The notes beneath the pieces were generated by a model. It did no database searches. It was not told the origin of the DNA and saw only the letters and a program-made list of their open reading frames with translations. A stretch of 64,000 bases of DNA from contig NZ_CP150661.1 of NCBI RefSeq assembly GCF_038024105.1, positions 2,189,001-2,253,000 of the forward strand. The letters are read 5' to 3'. A program made the translations under genes and the position numbers. Below are positions 16,649 through 24,563 of the stretch, in pieces; within the stretch, counting starts at the first letter, position 1; each line of letters opens with the position of its first letter. This DNA comes from Polaribacter butkevichii. GTDB lineage: Bacteria; Bacteroidota; Bacteroidia; Flavobacteriales; Flavobacteriaceae.

Positions 16649-17353
16649 TTAAGATTCTAAAGTATCTTCTTGTAAATCATTAATAAAACGCTCTACAGAA
16701 ACTCCTTTTTCTACAGAAAAATTACCAATTTTGGTTCTTCTTAATGCTGATAAATGTGCGCCTGAGTTTAAGGCTAAGCCAAAGTCGTATGCTAAAGAAC
16801 GGATATAAGTTCCTTTACTACAAACAACTCTAAATGCTACTTCTGGTAAATTTATTTTTGTGATTTCAAATTCTGAAACAGTTACAGTTCTTGCATTAAT
16901 CTCTGTAGTTTCTCCTTTTCTTGCCAACTCATACAAACGTTTACCATCTTTTTTTATTGCTGAAAAAATTGGTGGTTTTTGCTGAATATCACCTATAAAC
17001 TGTTGAGTAGTCTCGTGTAATAATTCTTCTGTAATATGGGCTGTTGGATAGGTTTTATCTATTTCTGATTCTAAATCGTAACTTGGTGTTGTAGCTCCTA
17101 TTGTAAATGTACCTGTATATTCTTTTTCTTGCCCTTGATAAATGTGTATTTCTTTTGTTTGCTTACCTGTACAAATAATTAACAAACCTGTTGCAAGCGG
17201 ATCTAAAGTACCTGCATGCCCCACTTTAATTTTCTTAATCTTAAAGCGTTGTCTTATTTCCCATCTAAGCTTATTAACTACTTGAAAGGAGGTCCAATTT
17301 AAAGGCTTATCAATTAATAAAACTTGACCATTTTTAAAATCTTCTTCAGTCAT
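16649..17353 (-). CDS. truB: tRNA pseudouridine(55) synthase
   Basis: Makes pseudouridine 55 in the tRNA T-loop. Motif I GHAGTLDPLATGLL carries the catalytic Asp (D51 from this start). KPLNWTSFQVVNKLR, FSAIKKDGKRLYELARKG and CSKGTYIRSLAYDFG are the other family blocks. The PUA-like C-terminal extension of the E. coli enzyme is absent, as in many Bacteroidota. Start choice: two TTG codons precede the ATG at 17353; the ATG is preferred. It is the last gene of ftsX-DUF3098-uppP-truB. Confidence 0.97.
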   Translation of the reverse strand: MTEEDFKNGQVLLIDKPLNWTSFQVVNKLRWEIRQRFKIKKIKVGHAGTLDPLATGLLIICTGKQTKEIHIYQGQEKEYTGTFTIGATTPSYDLESEIDKTYPTAHITEELLHETTQQFIGDIQQKPPIFSAIKKDGKRLYELARKGETTEINARTVTVSEFEITKINLPEVAFRVVCSKGTYIRSLAYDFGLALNSGAHLSALRRTKIGNFSVEKGVSVERFINDLQEDTLES

Positions 17354-17362
17354 CAACAAAAA

Positions 17363-18172
17363 TTATATTGTTAATCTATAAATGAAAAAATGAATTACTA
17401 ATAACGCAATTCCCAATACAATTCTGTAATAACCAAAAATCTTAAACCCTTTTTTACTTAAATAATCTATAAATGATTTTATAGCAATTAAAGCCACTAC
17501 AAAAGCAATAATATTACCAACAATTAAATAATTAACCTGATCTGAAGATAACTCAAAACCTGCTTTATAGTATTTATAAATTTTATATGCAGTTGCTCCT
17601 AACATGGTTGGCACTGCTAAGAAGAATGAAAATTCTGCTGCAGCTTTTCTATTAATTTTTTGAGTCATACCCCCAACAATACTTGCACCACTTCTAGAGG
17701 TACCAGGAATCATTGCTAAACATTGAAAGAAACCAATTTTTAACGCAGTCATATAACTTATTTCTGTATGCGCTGTTGGGTTTTCTTTATCATAAACTTC
17801 ATTAGATTTAAACCAATCATCTACTTTTAAGAGGATAAAACCACCAATAATTAAAGAAATAGCAACCGTTACCGGACTTTCTAACAAACTATCTATTACA
17901 TCATTTAATAACAGACCTAAAACTACTGCTGGTATAAATGCTATTAATAATTTAAAGTAAAAATCGATACTCTGAAAAAATCGTTTCCAATACAAAACAA
18001 CCACAGATAAAATAGCGCCTAATTGAATTACAATGGTAAAAAGTTTGGTAAAATCGTCTGTAGCAATTTTCATAAAAGACGATGCAATAATCATGTGGCC
18101 AGTAGATGACACAGGCAGATATTCTGTTATTCCTTCAATAACAGCTAAAATAATTGTTTCTATTAAATTCAT
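17363..18172 (-). CDS. uppP: Undecaprenyl-diphosphatase
   Basis: A 269-aa polytopic membrane enzyme (BacA family) that dephosphorylates undecaprenyl diphosphate to recycle the cell-wall lipid carrier. The two active-site motifs are [14 protein letters not shown] (residues 13-26) and [14 protein letters not shown]. About eight hydrophobic segments are visible. It lies 2 bp after the DUF3098 gene and 9 bp before truB, so it is in the same transcript. Confidence 0.98.
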   Translation of the reverse strand: MNLIETIILAVIEGITEYLPVSSTGHMIIASSFMKIATDDFTKLFTIVIQLGAILSVVVLYWKRFFQSIDFYFKLLIAFIPAVVLGLLLNDVIDSLLESPVTVAISLIIGGFILLKVDDWFKSNEVYDKENPTAHTEISYMTALKIGFFQCLAMIPGTSRSGASIVGGMTQKINRKAAAEFSFFLAVPTMLGATAYKIYKYYKAGFELSSDQVNYLIVGNIIAFVVALIAIKSFIDYLSKKGFKIFGYYRIVLGIALLVIHFFIYRLTI

Positions 18173-18174
18173 GT

Positions 18175-18417
18175 TTATTTTTTTGGATTTGCTAAAATAG
18201 CATAAATTTCAATTCCTAAACCAATAATTACTAATGTTGGTGCTAAACGAATACGTTGCCAGTTGTATATTTCTTCATTAAAAACCTCAGGATTATCACT
18301 TCCGCCACCTGCCATAAATATAAAACCTAGAGCAATAAAAATGATACCAACAATCATGATTATATAATTTTTTTTACCAAATAAAAAAGCTGGTTGTTGT
18401 GTGTTTTCGTTTTCCAT
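18175..18417 (-). CDS. DUF3098 family small membrane protein
   Basis: An 80-aa protein with two hydrophobic segments ([20 protein letters not shown] and a C-terminal [15 protein letters not shown]). It matches the Bacteroidota DUF3098 family, always found between ftsX and uppP. The function is unknown; the fixed position suggests a role in division or carrier-lipid recycling, which is inference from context only. Confidence 0.9.
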   Translation of the reverse strand: MENENTQQPAFLFGKKNYIIMIVGIIFIALGFIFMAGGGSDNPEVFNEEIYNWQRIRLAPTLVIIGLGIEIYAILANPKK

Positions 18418-18421
18418 TGTT

Positions 18422-19300
18422 TTAATAATAAAGTTCGTCTGTTTTTAAGTTTAAAAAACGTTGTGTAGCAAAAAAGGTACTAATCCAAGTAATTAAAAAG
18501 GCAGCAATAAACACGCCTCCTACTAAATACCCTAACGTAACATAATCTTTAATTAACGCTAAACTAGGTGCATATTTATCTACATAATAAACAACAACTC
18601 CCAATGCTATAATAGCTAAAAGAGCGCCTAATATACCTAGTTTTATGCTTTGCCAAATAAAAGGTCTTCTAATAAACCCTTTTGTAGCGCCTACCATTTG
18701 CATGGTTTTAATATTAAATCGTTTAGAATATATAGACAATCTTATTGAGCTATTAATTAAAATCATAGCCACTAAACCAAAAAAACCACTTACAACTAAC
18801 AGCCAAAAGCTAATTCGTTTTATGTTTTTGGTTAATAAATTAATTAATGGTTTGTCATAAGAAACATCCGATACAAAAGCATTTTTAAGAAAACGTTCTT
18901 CTAGCTCTTGCATTTTTTCTGGAGTTACAAAATCGGCTTTTAAATAAATATCAATGCCGTTTTTTAAAGGATTCTCTCCTAAAAATTTAAGAAAATCTTC
19001 ACCAATTTCTTCACTATAAATTTTTGCTGCTTTTTCTTTACTTGTATAAATAATTGTTCTAGTAAAAGCCTCCTTTTGTAAAGATTCTTTAAAATTATTT
19101 CTATTTTTTGTAGAAACATTGTCTTTTAAGAACAACGTAATTGCTACTTTTTCTTTTACACGATTAGCAACAAAGGTCGATTTTAACAAAACCAACCCCA
19201 AAATACCGACCATAAAAAGTACTAAAGCTATACTTACTACTACTGAAAAGTAAGAAGATAGCAGTCGTCGTTTTTGATAAGCATCAAATTTAGAAGACAT
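18422..19300 (-). CDS. ftsX: Cell division protein FtsX (permease)
   Basis: A 292-aa MacB/FtsX-type permease. TM1 is near residues 17-37 (YFSVVVSIALVLFMVGILGL), followed by an extracellular domain to about residue 165 and three more TM segments (ISFWLLVVSGFFGLVAMILI, IKLGILGALLAIIALGVVVY and YLVGGVFIAAFLITWIS). It pairs with FtsE to control peptidoglycan hydrolases at the septum. No ftsE is adjacent, which is usual in Bacteroidota. The EnvC-like hydrolase activator at 52799-54037 is a plausible partner. First gene of the operon. Confidence 0.95.
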   Translation of the reverse strand: MSSKFDAYQKRRLLSSYFSVVVSIALVLFMVGILGLVLLKSTFVANRVKEKVAITLFLKDNVSTKNRNNFKESLQKEAFTRTIIYTSKEKAAKIYSEEIGEDFLKFLGENPLKNGIDIYLKADFVTPEKMQELEERFLKNAFVSDVSYDKPLINLLTKNIKRISFWLLVVSGFFGLVAMILINSSIRLSIYSKRFNIKTMQMVGATKGFIRRPFIWQSIKLGILGALLAIIALGVVVYYVDKYAPSLALIKDYVTLGYLVGGVFIAAFLITWISTFFATQRFLNLKTDELYY

Positions 19301-19365
19301 ATTTTAGATTGGTTTTAAAAGTTTGCAAGATAATAATTAGAATGCAGTTACCGTAACTGTTAGCA

Positions 19366-19776
19366 TTATTTTAACGAATCTATTTCTTGACATAACTCAA
19401 TAAGAACTCCATTGGTAGATTTTGGATGTAAAAAAACAACTAATTTATGATCTGCTCCTTTTTTTGGCTGCTTATTTAAAACCACAAAACCTTCTTTTTG
19501 AAGTCTTTCTATCTCTGCTTTTATATCTGTAACAGCAAAAGCAATATGATGAATTCCCTCTCCTTTTTTCTCGATAAACTTAGCAATAGGGCTTTCTGGA
19601 TGTGTAGCTTCTAACAATTCTATTTTATTGGGACCAGATTGAAAAAAAGAAGTTTTTACACCTTCAGAAGCAACCTCTTCCGTTTTATAGTGTGGTTTCC
19701 CAAAAAGTGAAGCAAATAACTGATTAGACTTTTCTAAATCTTTTACAGCAATGCCAATATGTTCTATTTTATCCAT
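19366..19776 (-). CDS. mce: Methylmalonyl-CoA epimerase
   Basis: Interconverts R- and S-methylmalonyl-CoA, linking propionate and branched-chain catabolism to succinyl-CoA. The 136-aa vicinal-oxygen-chelate protein has metal ligands in the usual places: H6 (KIEHIGIAV), GIHHIAFAV and the C-terminal GVLIELCQ glutamate. Start choice: the in-frame start at 19803 adds nine residues of no family character; homologues begin MxKIEHIGIAV. No mutase gene is in the window. Confidence 0.94.
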   Translation of the reverse strand: MDKIEHIGIAVKDLEKSNQLFASLFGKPHYKTEEVASEGVKTSFFQSGPNKIELLEATHPESPIAKFIEKKGEGIHHIAFAVTDIKAEIERLQKEGFVVLNKQPKKGADHKLVVFLHPKSTNGVLIELCQEIDSLK

Positions 19777-19847
19777 AGGGTAAAAATAAGAAAAACGCTT
19801 CAATCTAAATTAAAGCGACTTTCTTTGCCTTTTTATAATTACAGCAA

Positions 19848-20327
19848 TTAACTTTCATAACCAAATTCATTATTTTCCTCAACATATAACTTTTCTACTT
19901 TTAAATAAACATCTCTTATTTTAGGGTTATCAATATTAAAAGCGTGGGCACTTAATGACAACGTTTCATTTTCTCTAAATAGAAAAGTAATTGTTTTATG
20001 AGATGATTTTACAGCATGAAAACATGGCGTTTTTGAAGTTATAGCTGCTTTATCTTCGTATATTTTATTATTTATAATTAAAACTAATTCTGTATGATGC
20101 TCTTTGTAAAAAGTATTTATAGAATCTTGATGAAATCCCCAAGAAACCTTATAAACTCCATAAACCGGAAAAACAAGTTTGCTACCACTCCAAAATGAAT
20201 GATCATTAAATTTTTCTTTTTTAGAATTAAAATTTACAATTCCGTTTGTAGTTACCTCCCTTAATTCTGCTGTTAAACTAAAACTATTACTACTTTGTAA
20301 TGGTTTTTCTAGTACACTTGTTTCCAT
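19848..20327 (-). CDS. Protein of unknown function, possibly C1q/TNF-like beta-sandwich
   Basis: A 159-aa protein without signal peptide or membrane span. It is predicted all-beta: SFSLTAELREV, KLVFPVYGVYKVSWGFHQ, HTELVLIINN, KTITFLFRENETLSLSAHAF and DVYLKVEKLYVEE. The segment around PVYGVYKVSWGF resembles the core strand of C1q/TNF-like jelly-roll domains, but I cannot prove it. Start choice: ATG at 20327 has a purine-rich upstream stretch; TTG at 20351 is the alternative. Last gene of the 19.8-22.9 kb cassette, separated from it by 98 bp. Confidence 0.75.
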   Translation of the reverse strand: METSVLEKPLQSSNSFSLTAELREVTTNGIVNFNSKKEKFNDHSFWSGSKLVFPVYGVYKVSWGFHQDSINTFYKEHHTELVLIINNKIYEDKAAITSKTPCFHAVKSSHKTITFLFRENETLSLSAHAFNIDNPKIRDVYLKVEKLYVEENNEFGYES

Positions 20328-20425
20328 AACCTTTTTCTTTTTTTTTAACAAAAGTATGTCTTGATAGAGGCTTCTAAAAGAGGAAAAACACCTAATCCTA
20401 AAAGAAACACTTTATCTTAATTATT

Positions 20426-20656
20426 TTACTTTAAATATTCTTCAGAAAATCTAATTTCTAAATTATTTTCTTTAAAAACATATTGAATTCCTTTTTCTAA
20501 CACAATTTTTCTTTTTAATTGTGATATTTCTTCTGAATATAAATTGATTACAAATGAGTCTATTATAAGTTGATTATTGCTATTAAATGCTCTAACACGT
20601 TTAACAATGATGTCTATTTGCTTATAAAGCACCGTCAATTGATCTGCAATATCCAT
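20426..20656 (-). CDS. Small hypothetical protein of the lysin cassette
   Basis: A 76-aa soluble protein (MDIADQLTVLYKQIDIIVKR start, FKENNLEIRFSEEYLK end) with one predicted helix-rich half and a short beta end. I do not recognise it. Its start codon lies one base after the stop of the 211-aa gene, so the two are translationally close and probably made together. Confidence 0.75.
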   Translation of the reverse strand: MDIADQLTVLYKQIDIIVKRVRAFNSNNQLIIDSFVINLYSEEISQLKRKIVLEKGIQYVFKENNLEIRFSEEYLK

Positions 20657-20657
20657 T

Positions 20658-21293
20658 TTATTCTACAATTGTTCTAAAAGAAAACTCTACACTACTTATA
20701 ATATCTGTTTTTAAATCTAACATATCTTTATTGCTAGTATCTACCGTTTTTACAATCATTTTTCTACCTGTTAATGCATTGTCTCTAACTGATAGATTTT
20801 TGTTTGCATAAATAATTTTATCCATTTTGGCATCTAATAACCTTTCTTTAGGCGATGTTAACCTACCTAAATTTCTAAGCACATTTGCTTTTTTAATATC
20901 TTTATTAAGGGTTGTTTTTGTTGTTTTCTTTTTAGTGTCTTCTGAATTGTCATCAAAAAAAGAAAAAATAAGTTTTGCACTTACCTTACCTCTATCTACA
21001 ATTACTTTTAAAGCATTTTTATCAAAATATTGTTTTAAAATTGCTTTATGGCTTTCTATATACTCATCTACATAAGTATCTATTTCTTCCTTAGTAACTT
21101 TATCTCCTAAAATATCTTTTGCATTGTTTAATAAATCATACTTAAAAATAAATTGTTCTTTAGTTAACAGAAGGTCTTGCTTTAACTCAATTTGTTTTTT
21201 TTCCTGATCCATTTGAGAGCTTATAACTGCATCTACCGTACTGCTAATTAAATCTGTTACAAACTCTACGAAACCCGTTTCTTGTACTTTCAT
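20658..21293 (-). CDS. Cassette protein of unknown family (paralogue of the 258-aa neighbour)
   Basis: A 211-aa protein without signal peptide. The N-terminus FVEFVTDLISSTVDAVISSQ (residues 8-27) aligns with FPEFTASLITGVFDAITANQ of the upstream gene. A second matching block is VIVDRGKVSAKLIF (97-110) against LVVKDGKVETKLEF, and both end in a short beta segment (SSVEFSFRTIV here). Between the blocks are long charged helices. The shared order suggests two diverged copies of one protein family, perhaps subunits of an assembly. The family is not known to me. Confidence 0.78.
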   Translation of the reverse strand: MKVQETGFVEFVTDLISSTVDAVISSQMDQEKKQIELKQDLLLTKEQFIFKYDLLNNAKDILGDKVTKEEIDTYVDEYIESHKAILKQYFDKNALKVIVDRGKVSAKLIFSFFDDNSEDTKKKTTKTTLNKDIKKANVLRNLGRLTSPKERLLDAKMDKIIYANKNLSVRDNALTGRKMIVKTVDTSNKDMLDLKTDIISSVEFSFRTIVE

Positions 21294-21307
21294 TTGTATA
21301 AATTTTT

Positions 21308-21341
21308 AAAAAGGCTATTTAAAATTTTAAATAGCCTTTTT
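21308..21341 (-). terminator. Strong palindrome between the two paralogous cassette genes
   Basis: A perfect 17+17 bp palindrome (AAAAAGGCTATTTAAAA and its complement) with T-run on the minus strand, inside the 55-bp gap between the 258-aa and 211-aa genes. It looks like an intrinsic terminator or attenuator and could make the first two genes more abundant than the last three. Confidence 0.7.
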
Positions 21342-21348
21342 GTAATGA

Positions 21349-22125
21349 TTATTGAAAATTTGCTAATGGAAAAAAGTCTGACTTAAAATTAATACTAACA
21401 TGTCCAAATATATCTACTGTTGTATTAGACATATCTACTTTACTAGTATTTACGGTGCTAACTTTAGTAGACGTATTAGAAATACCACCGTTAATCCCTA
21501 AAATACCACCTAAAAAGCCTCCTTTAAAACTACCTCCAAAGCCCCAACTTCTATTTTTTCTTTCAAATTCTGATGTATTTTGTACATCATATTCATACTG
21601 TTGTGTAAAGAATTCTAATTTGGTTTCTACTTTACCATCTTTTACAACTAATTTTTGATATCCTAATTTCATCATATCACGAAGTAATTTATACTTGTTT
21701 TCTGAAATTCTTGCTTTTACAGCATCTAAAAAGCCTGTTTTACTAATAGCCGGAACAATTACATTAGCACCATCTTTTACCGTTAACTCATCTGTTAATT
21801 TCGTTTTAGCTTCGTTATCAATAGCCGTACCTTTTTGAAGTTTATCATACACCTCACCATACTGCATTGTTTTAACAGCGTTCCCTTTTTCATAACTAAA
21901 AGTATTAGATAAAAATTCTAATAATTCTCCCCCAGTAATATCATCTTTTGTTTCATTTACAAATGAAGTTAGTGATTTACTTACTTTACTCAACATTTCT
22001 GTATAAGCAGCCATTTGTTTTATTTGATTTGCTGTAATAGCATCAAATACTCCAGTTATTAAACTGGCTGTAAACTCAGGGAAATTTATTTTATCTACCT
22101 GAGACGCAACTTGTATTGCTGACAT
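21349..22125 (-). CDS. Cassette protein of unknown family (258 aa)
   Basis: A 258-aa protein without signal peptide or membrane span. Residues 15-34 are FPEFTASLITGVFDAITANQ, followed by helices to about 80, a second helical part (about 130-158), the block LVVKDGKVETKLEF (159-172) and a Gly-rich stretch (about 192-215; WGFGGSFKGGFLGGILGING). The end is a beta segment, GHVSINFKSDFF. It is paralogous to the downstream 211-aa protein; the Gly-rich part is found only here. It lies 79 bp after the lysin gene. Confidence 0.78.
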   Translation of the reverse strand: MSAIQVASQVDKINFPEFTASLITGVFDAITANQIKQMAAYTEMLSKVSKSLTSFVNETKDDITGGELLEFLSNTFSYEKGNAVKTMQYGEVYDKLQKGTAIDNEAKTKLTDELTVKDGANVIVPAISKTGFLDAVKARISENKYKLLRDMMKLGYQKLVVKDGKVETKLEFFTQQYEYDVQNTSEFERKNRSWGFGGSFKGGFLGGILGINGGISNTSTKVSTVNTSKVDMSNTTVDIFGHVSINFKSDFFPLANFQ

Positions 22126-22204
22126 AATAATTAGTTTTAATTTTACCTACTCTATTTAAAAATGGCTTTTCGGTTTCCGCCGTTTGGTTTTATTTTTAAA
22201 TTGA

Positions 22205-22876
22205 TTAGCTTCTATTTTCTAATAAAGAATTGATGTATATTTTGGTACCTTCATCATAAACTCCGTTAGCTTCTCTACCAAATTCTGTAGATTGTAATAA
22301 GATAAGTGCGTTTTGTGTTTTTGGGCCAAAGTCTCCATCTGAAGTTCCTACAGCGTAGTCTAGACTTTTTAAGATATTTTGCAGCTTTACAACTTCTTCT
22401 CCTTTAGATCCTCTTTTTAAAATTGGTTTTGGTAAAATTGGTTTTCTACTGGGATTTAATCTTCTAAAACCTAATAATTTATCGGCTGCATAAGCCGAAA
22501 TAGATACGGCATCTAATTGATTTCCTCCTAAAGTGTAAATTCTGCTTCCATCTGCAGAAAACCCCATAAAAATACCAACATGACCTTGCCATGAATTAAA
22601 GTCTCCTCTATAATAAACAACCACATCACCAGGTTCTGGATTATTTACCGATTCGCCTACATTTAGCCAAGAACGTGCAGCTGCAGAGTTGCTATTTTTT
22701 AATCCGGCTTTTTTAGTTACCCAATTCATAAAAATGCTACACCAAGGAGTTTCATCATCATTAACCCAAGGAAAACCAGATTCTTTTGCGTACTCTAAAA
22801 TGCGCTTGCTATGTCTACTTCCTGCTATTTCCTTTACCCCTATTTCATTAATTGCAACACTTAATAAATTTTTCAT
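22205..22876 (-). CDS. TIGR02594-type peptidoglycan hydrolase with peptidoglycan-binding domain
   Basis: A 223-aa predicted lysin. Residues about 1-145 fit the TIGR02594/CHAP-like papain fold: C46 in ETPWCSIFMNWV, H99 in WQGHVGIFMG, and EPGDVVVYYRGD between. Residues about 150-220 form a PG_binding_1 domain (KGEEVVKLQNILKSLDY, DGDFGPKTQNALILLQS). There is no signal peptide, as in phage endolysins and lysis cassettes. Start choice: ATG at 22876 over TTG at 22897. First gene of the cassette. A hairpin-bearing region with the sequence AGGGAAAAACAC lies about 100 bp upstream. Confidence 0.85.
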   Translation of the reverse strand: MKNLLSVAINEIGVKEIAGSRHSKRILEYAKESGFPWVNDDETPWCSIFMNWVTKKAGLKNSNSAAARSWLNVGESVNNPEPGDVVVYYRGDFNSWQGHVGIFMGFSADGSRIYTLGGNQLDAVSISAYAADKLLGFRRLNPSRKPILPKPILKRGSKGEEVVKLQNILKSLDYAVGTSDGDFGPKTQNALILLQSTEFGREANGVYDEGTKIYINSLLENRS

Positions 22877-23025
22877 CTTACCGCTTTTAATTTTCAATAC
22901 ATCAAAATTGCAATAAAAAAAAAGGACAATAAAAGGTAAACAACTGATTAACAGTAGTAAAATTCATTAATTAAGAAAAGTGTTTTTCCCTTTTTTAGGT
23001 AAGGGAAACACCTCTTAGATAGTAG

Positions 23026-24447
23026 TTATTTAGCAATAACACTAATATTATCCAACTCATAAGTACCATCAAAATTCACATTACCATTTCCGGTATATTT
23101 AAAAGCGATAAAAGCTGTACCCGAATAATTTGATAAATCGATATAGGTAGAATGCACCCAACTCTTATAATTCTCGCCATTAGAAACTATTTTTGCGGGT
23201 AAAACAGCCCACGTAGCCGTATGTATATTGCTTTCAATTCCATCAAAATCTGTAGAAATTAAAGCTTGTAAATTACTTCCATTACCAAAACTATTAGAAG
23301 TTTCAAAAGACAAAAATTCTTGTATTGTTGCATCTAAATTAATGCCCGAAGTAATTAACCAGGTAATTGTGCTTTCATCTCCAGAATTAATAGAATTCAT
23401 TCGCGCAGCCTTACTTTGCGAATAGGTATCTGTATAAGACCTCCAAGATTTTGTTCCTTCTTCTCTATAATTAATCCAATTTAAAACATCTATTTCACCA
23501 GACTCAGTATCAAAATTTTCTTCTAACAAAATTGTCGTATACTCTTCTATTGGTAAAGGTGTACATCTTTCATCATTCATGTAAACACCACCCGTATCAT
23601 TTAAATTAAGCACAATTAAATCTCCATTAAAATTTTTAGAAACAATCGCTTTTATACTTCCTGCTTTTTCGGGTAAGGTTTCTGTTGAAAAACGAGAAAA
23701 AGAACTCGTTTCTAACCATATATAATCATATCCTAACCCTAAACAAGTTTGAATTTTACGTTGTGTATCAAAATCTTCTTTTGGGTCTACATACGATTTA
23801 CCTCCTAATTTAGCATCGAAAAACACATTTTCTAAAGCAATAAAAGTTCCTATATTAGTTTCATTAATACCTGCAAAATCAATTAATTTTGGTACAATTT
23901 CTTTAGTTGTTTCTGTTCTAAAAATATGATTTGGAATTTGGTTTGTTGTTACGTTTTCTATTTCATTAAGATCTGTAGTACTTACTTTTCCTCCGATGGT
24001 TATATTACCATCTCCCGAATTAATTTCGCCAACATACAGCCCTTTTAAACGAATGTAAATTTCTCTACCAATATTAAATTTATTATAACTGTTGCTTAAA
24101 TTTAAAGCTACTTTTATGCCTGCAGTAGGGTTTTCTGGAGCATCTTGCACATAAAACTCTTTATAAAAATTACCAGATTTATCCGAAGAAATTACATATC
24201 CTTTTACAACAATGTCAGAAGTAATTTCTAAAGGATTATCCCCAATTATATACAATTCTTTTAGCTGTTGTATCGTTTTTAATTGAAGCGATCCGGCAGC
24301 AATACTATCTAAAATATTACTTACAGCTTCATTTTCTTCATTTCCTAAACTTTCTGGCACTGTAAAGTTTCCATCTTCTACACAGGTTATAAAAGAGATA
24401 CTTAGTACAAGCGTCCAAACTATTGCGGTTATTTTATTCTTTTTCAT
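23026..24447 (-). CDS. DUF5689 lipoprotein with choice-of-anchor-type C-terminal domain
   Basis: A 473-aa surface lipoprotein. The signal peptide ends at SISFITC. Residues about 45-280 are the DUF5689 domain (ITSDIVVKGYVISSDKSGNF, FYVQDAPENPTAGIKV, IGREIYIRLKGLYVG), an OB-fold-like region often paired with nucleases. The C-terminal part (about 305-473) is a jelly-roll of the choice-of-anchor J kind (EENFDTESGEIDVLNW, FIAFKYTGNG). It is the second gene after a TonB-dependent receptor, which fits a cell-surface capture protein for that receptor. No enzyme site is visible. Confidence 0.85.
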   Translation of the reverse strand: MKKNKITAIVWTLVLSISFITCVEDGNFTVPESLGNEENEAVSNILDSIAAGSLQLKTIQQLKELYIIGDNPLEITSDIVVKGYVISSDKSGNFYKEFYVQDAPENPTAGIKVALNLSNSYNKFNIGREIYIRLKGLYVGEINSGDGNITIGGKVSTTDLNEIENVTTNQIPNHIFRTETTKEIVPKLIDFAGINETNIGTFIALENVFFDAKLGGKSYVDPKEDFDTQRKIQTCLGLGYDYIWLETSSFSRFSTETLPEKAGSIKAIVSKNFNGDLIVLNLNDTGGVYMNDERCTPLPIEEYTTILLEENFDTESGEIDVLNWINYREEGTKSWRSYTDTYSQSKAARMNSINSGDESTITWLITSGINLDATIQEFLSFETSNSFGNGSNLQALISTDFDGIESNIHTATWAVLPAKIVSNGENYKSWVHSTYIDLSNYSGTAFIAFKYTGNGNVNFDGTYELDNISVIAK

Positions 24448-24474
24448 CTTTATTTTTTTTTAATTAACAACCTC

Positions 24475-24560
24475 CCCTCAAGGGTACGAGGTATGCTTCC
24501 CAAACATGCTTTTTAATTCCGAGACAAGCCTCGAGAATTAAACCCTTGGCTATCGCCCTG
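24475..24560. repeat. Palindromic intergenic repeat between receptor and DUF5689 gene
   Basis: The block contains an outer pair (CAAGGGT near 24478 and ACCCTTGG near 24543) and an inner stem TTAATTCCGAG/CTCGAGAATTAA (24513-24523 with 24530-24541, one bulge). It is richer in GC than its surroundings, and looks like a dispersed palindromic element inserted within the operon. It may act as an attenuator. Confidence 0.55.
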
Positions 24561-24563
24561 CGA

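Noticed and set aside
19848..22876. Prophage or tailocin remnant
   Set aside because: Only a lysin-like gene points that way. No portal, tail, terminase, integrase or attachment site is seen.
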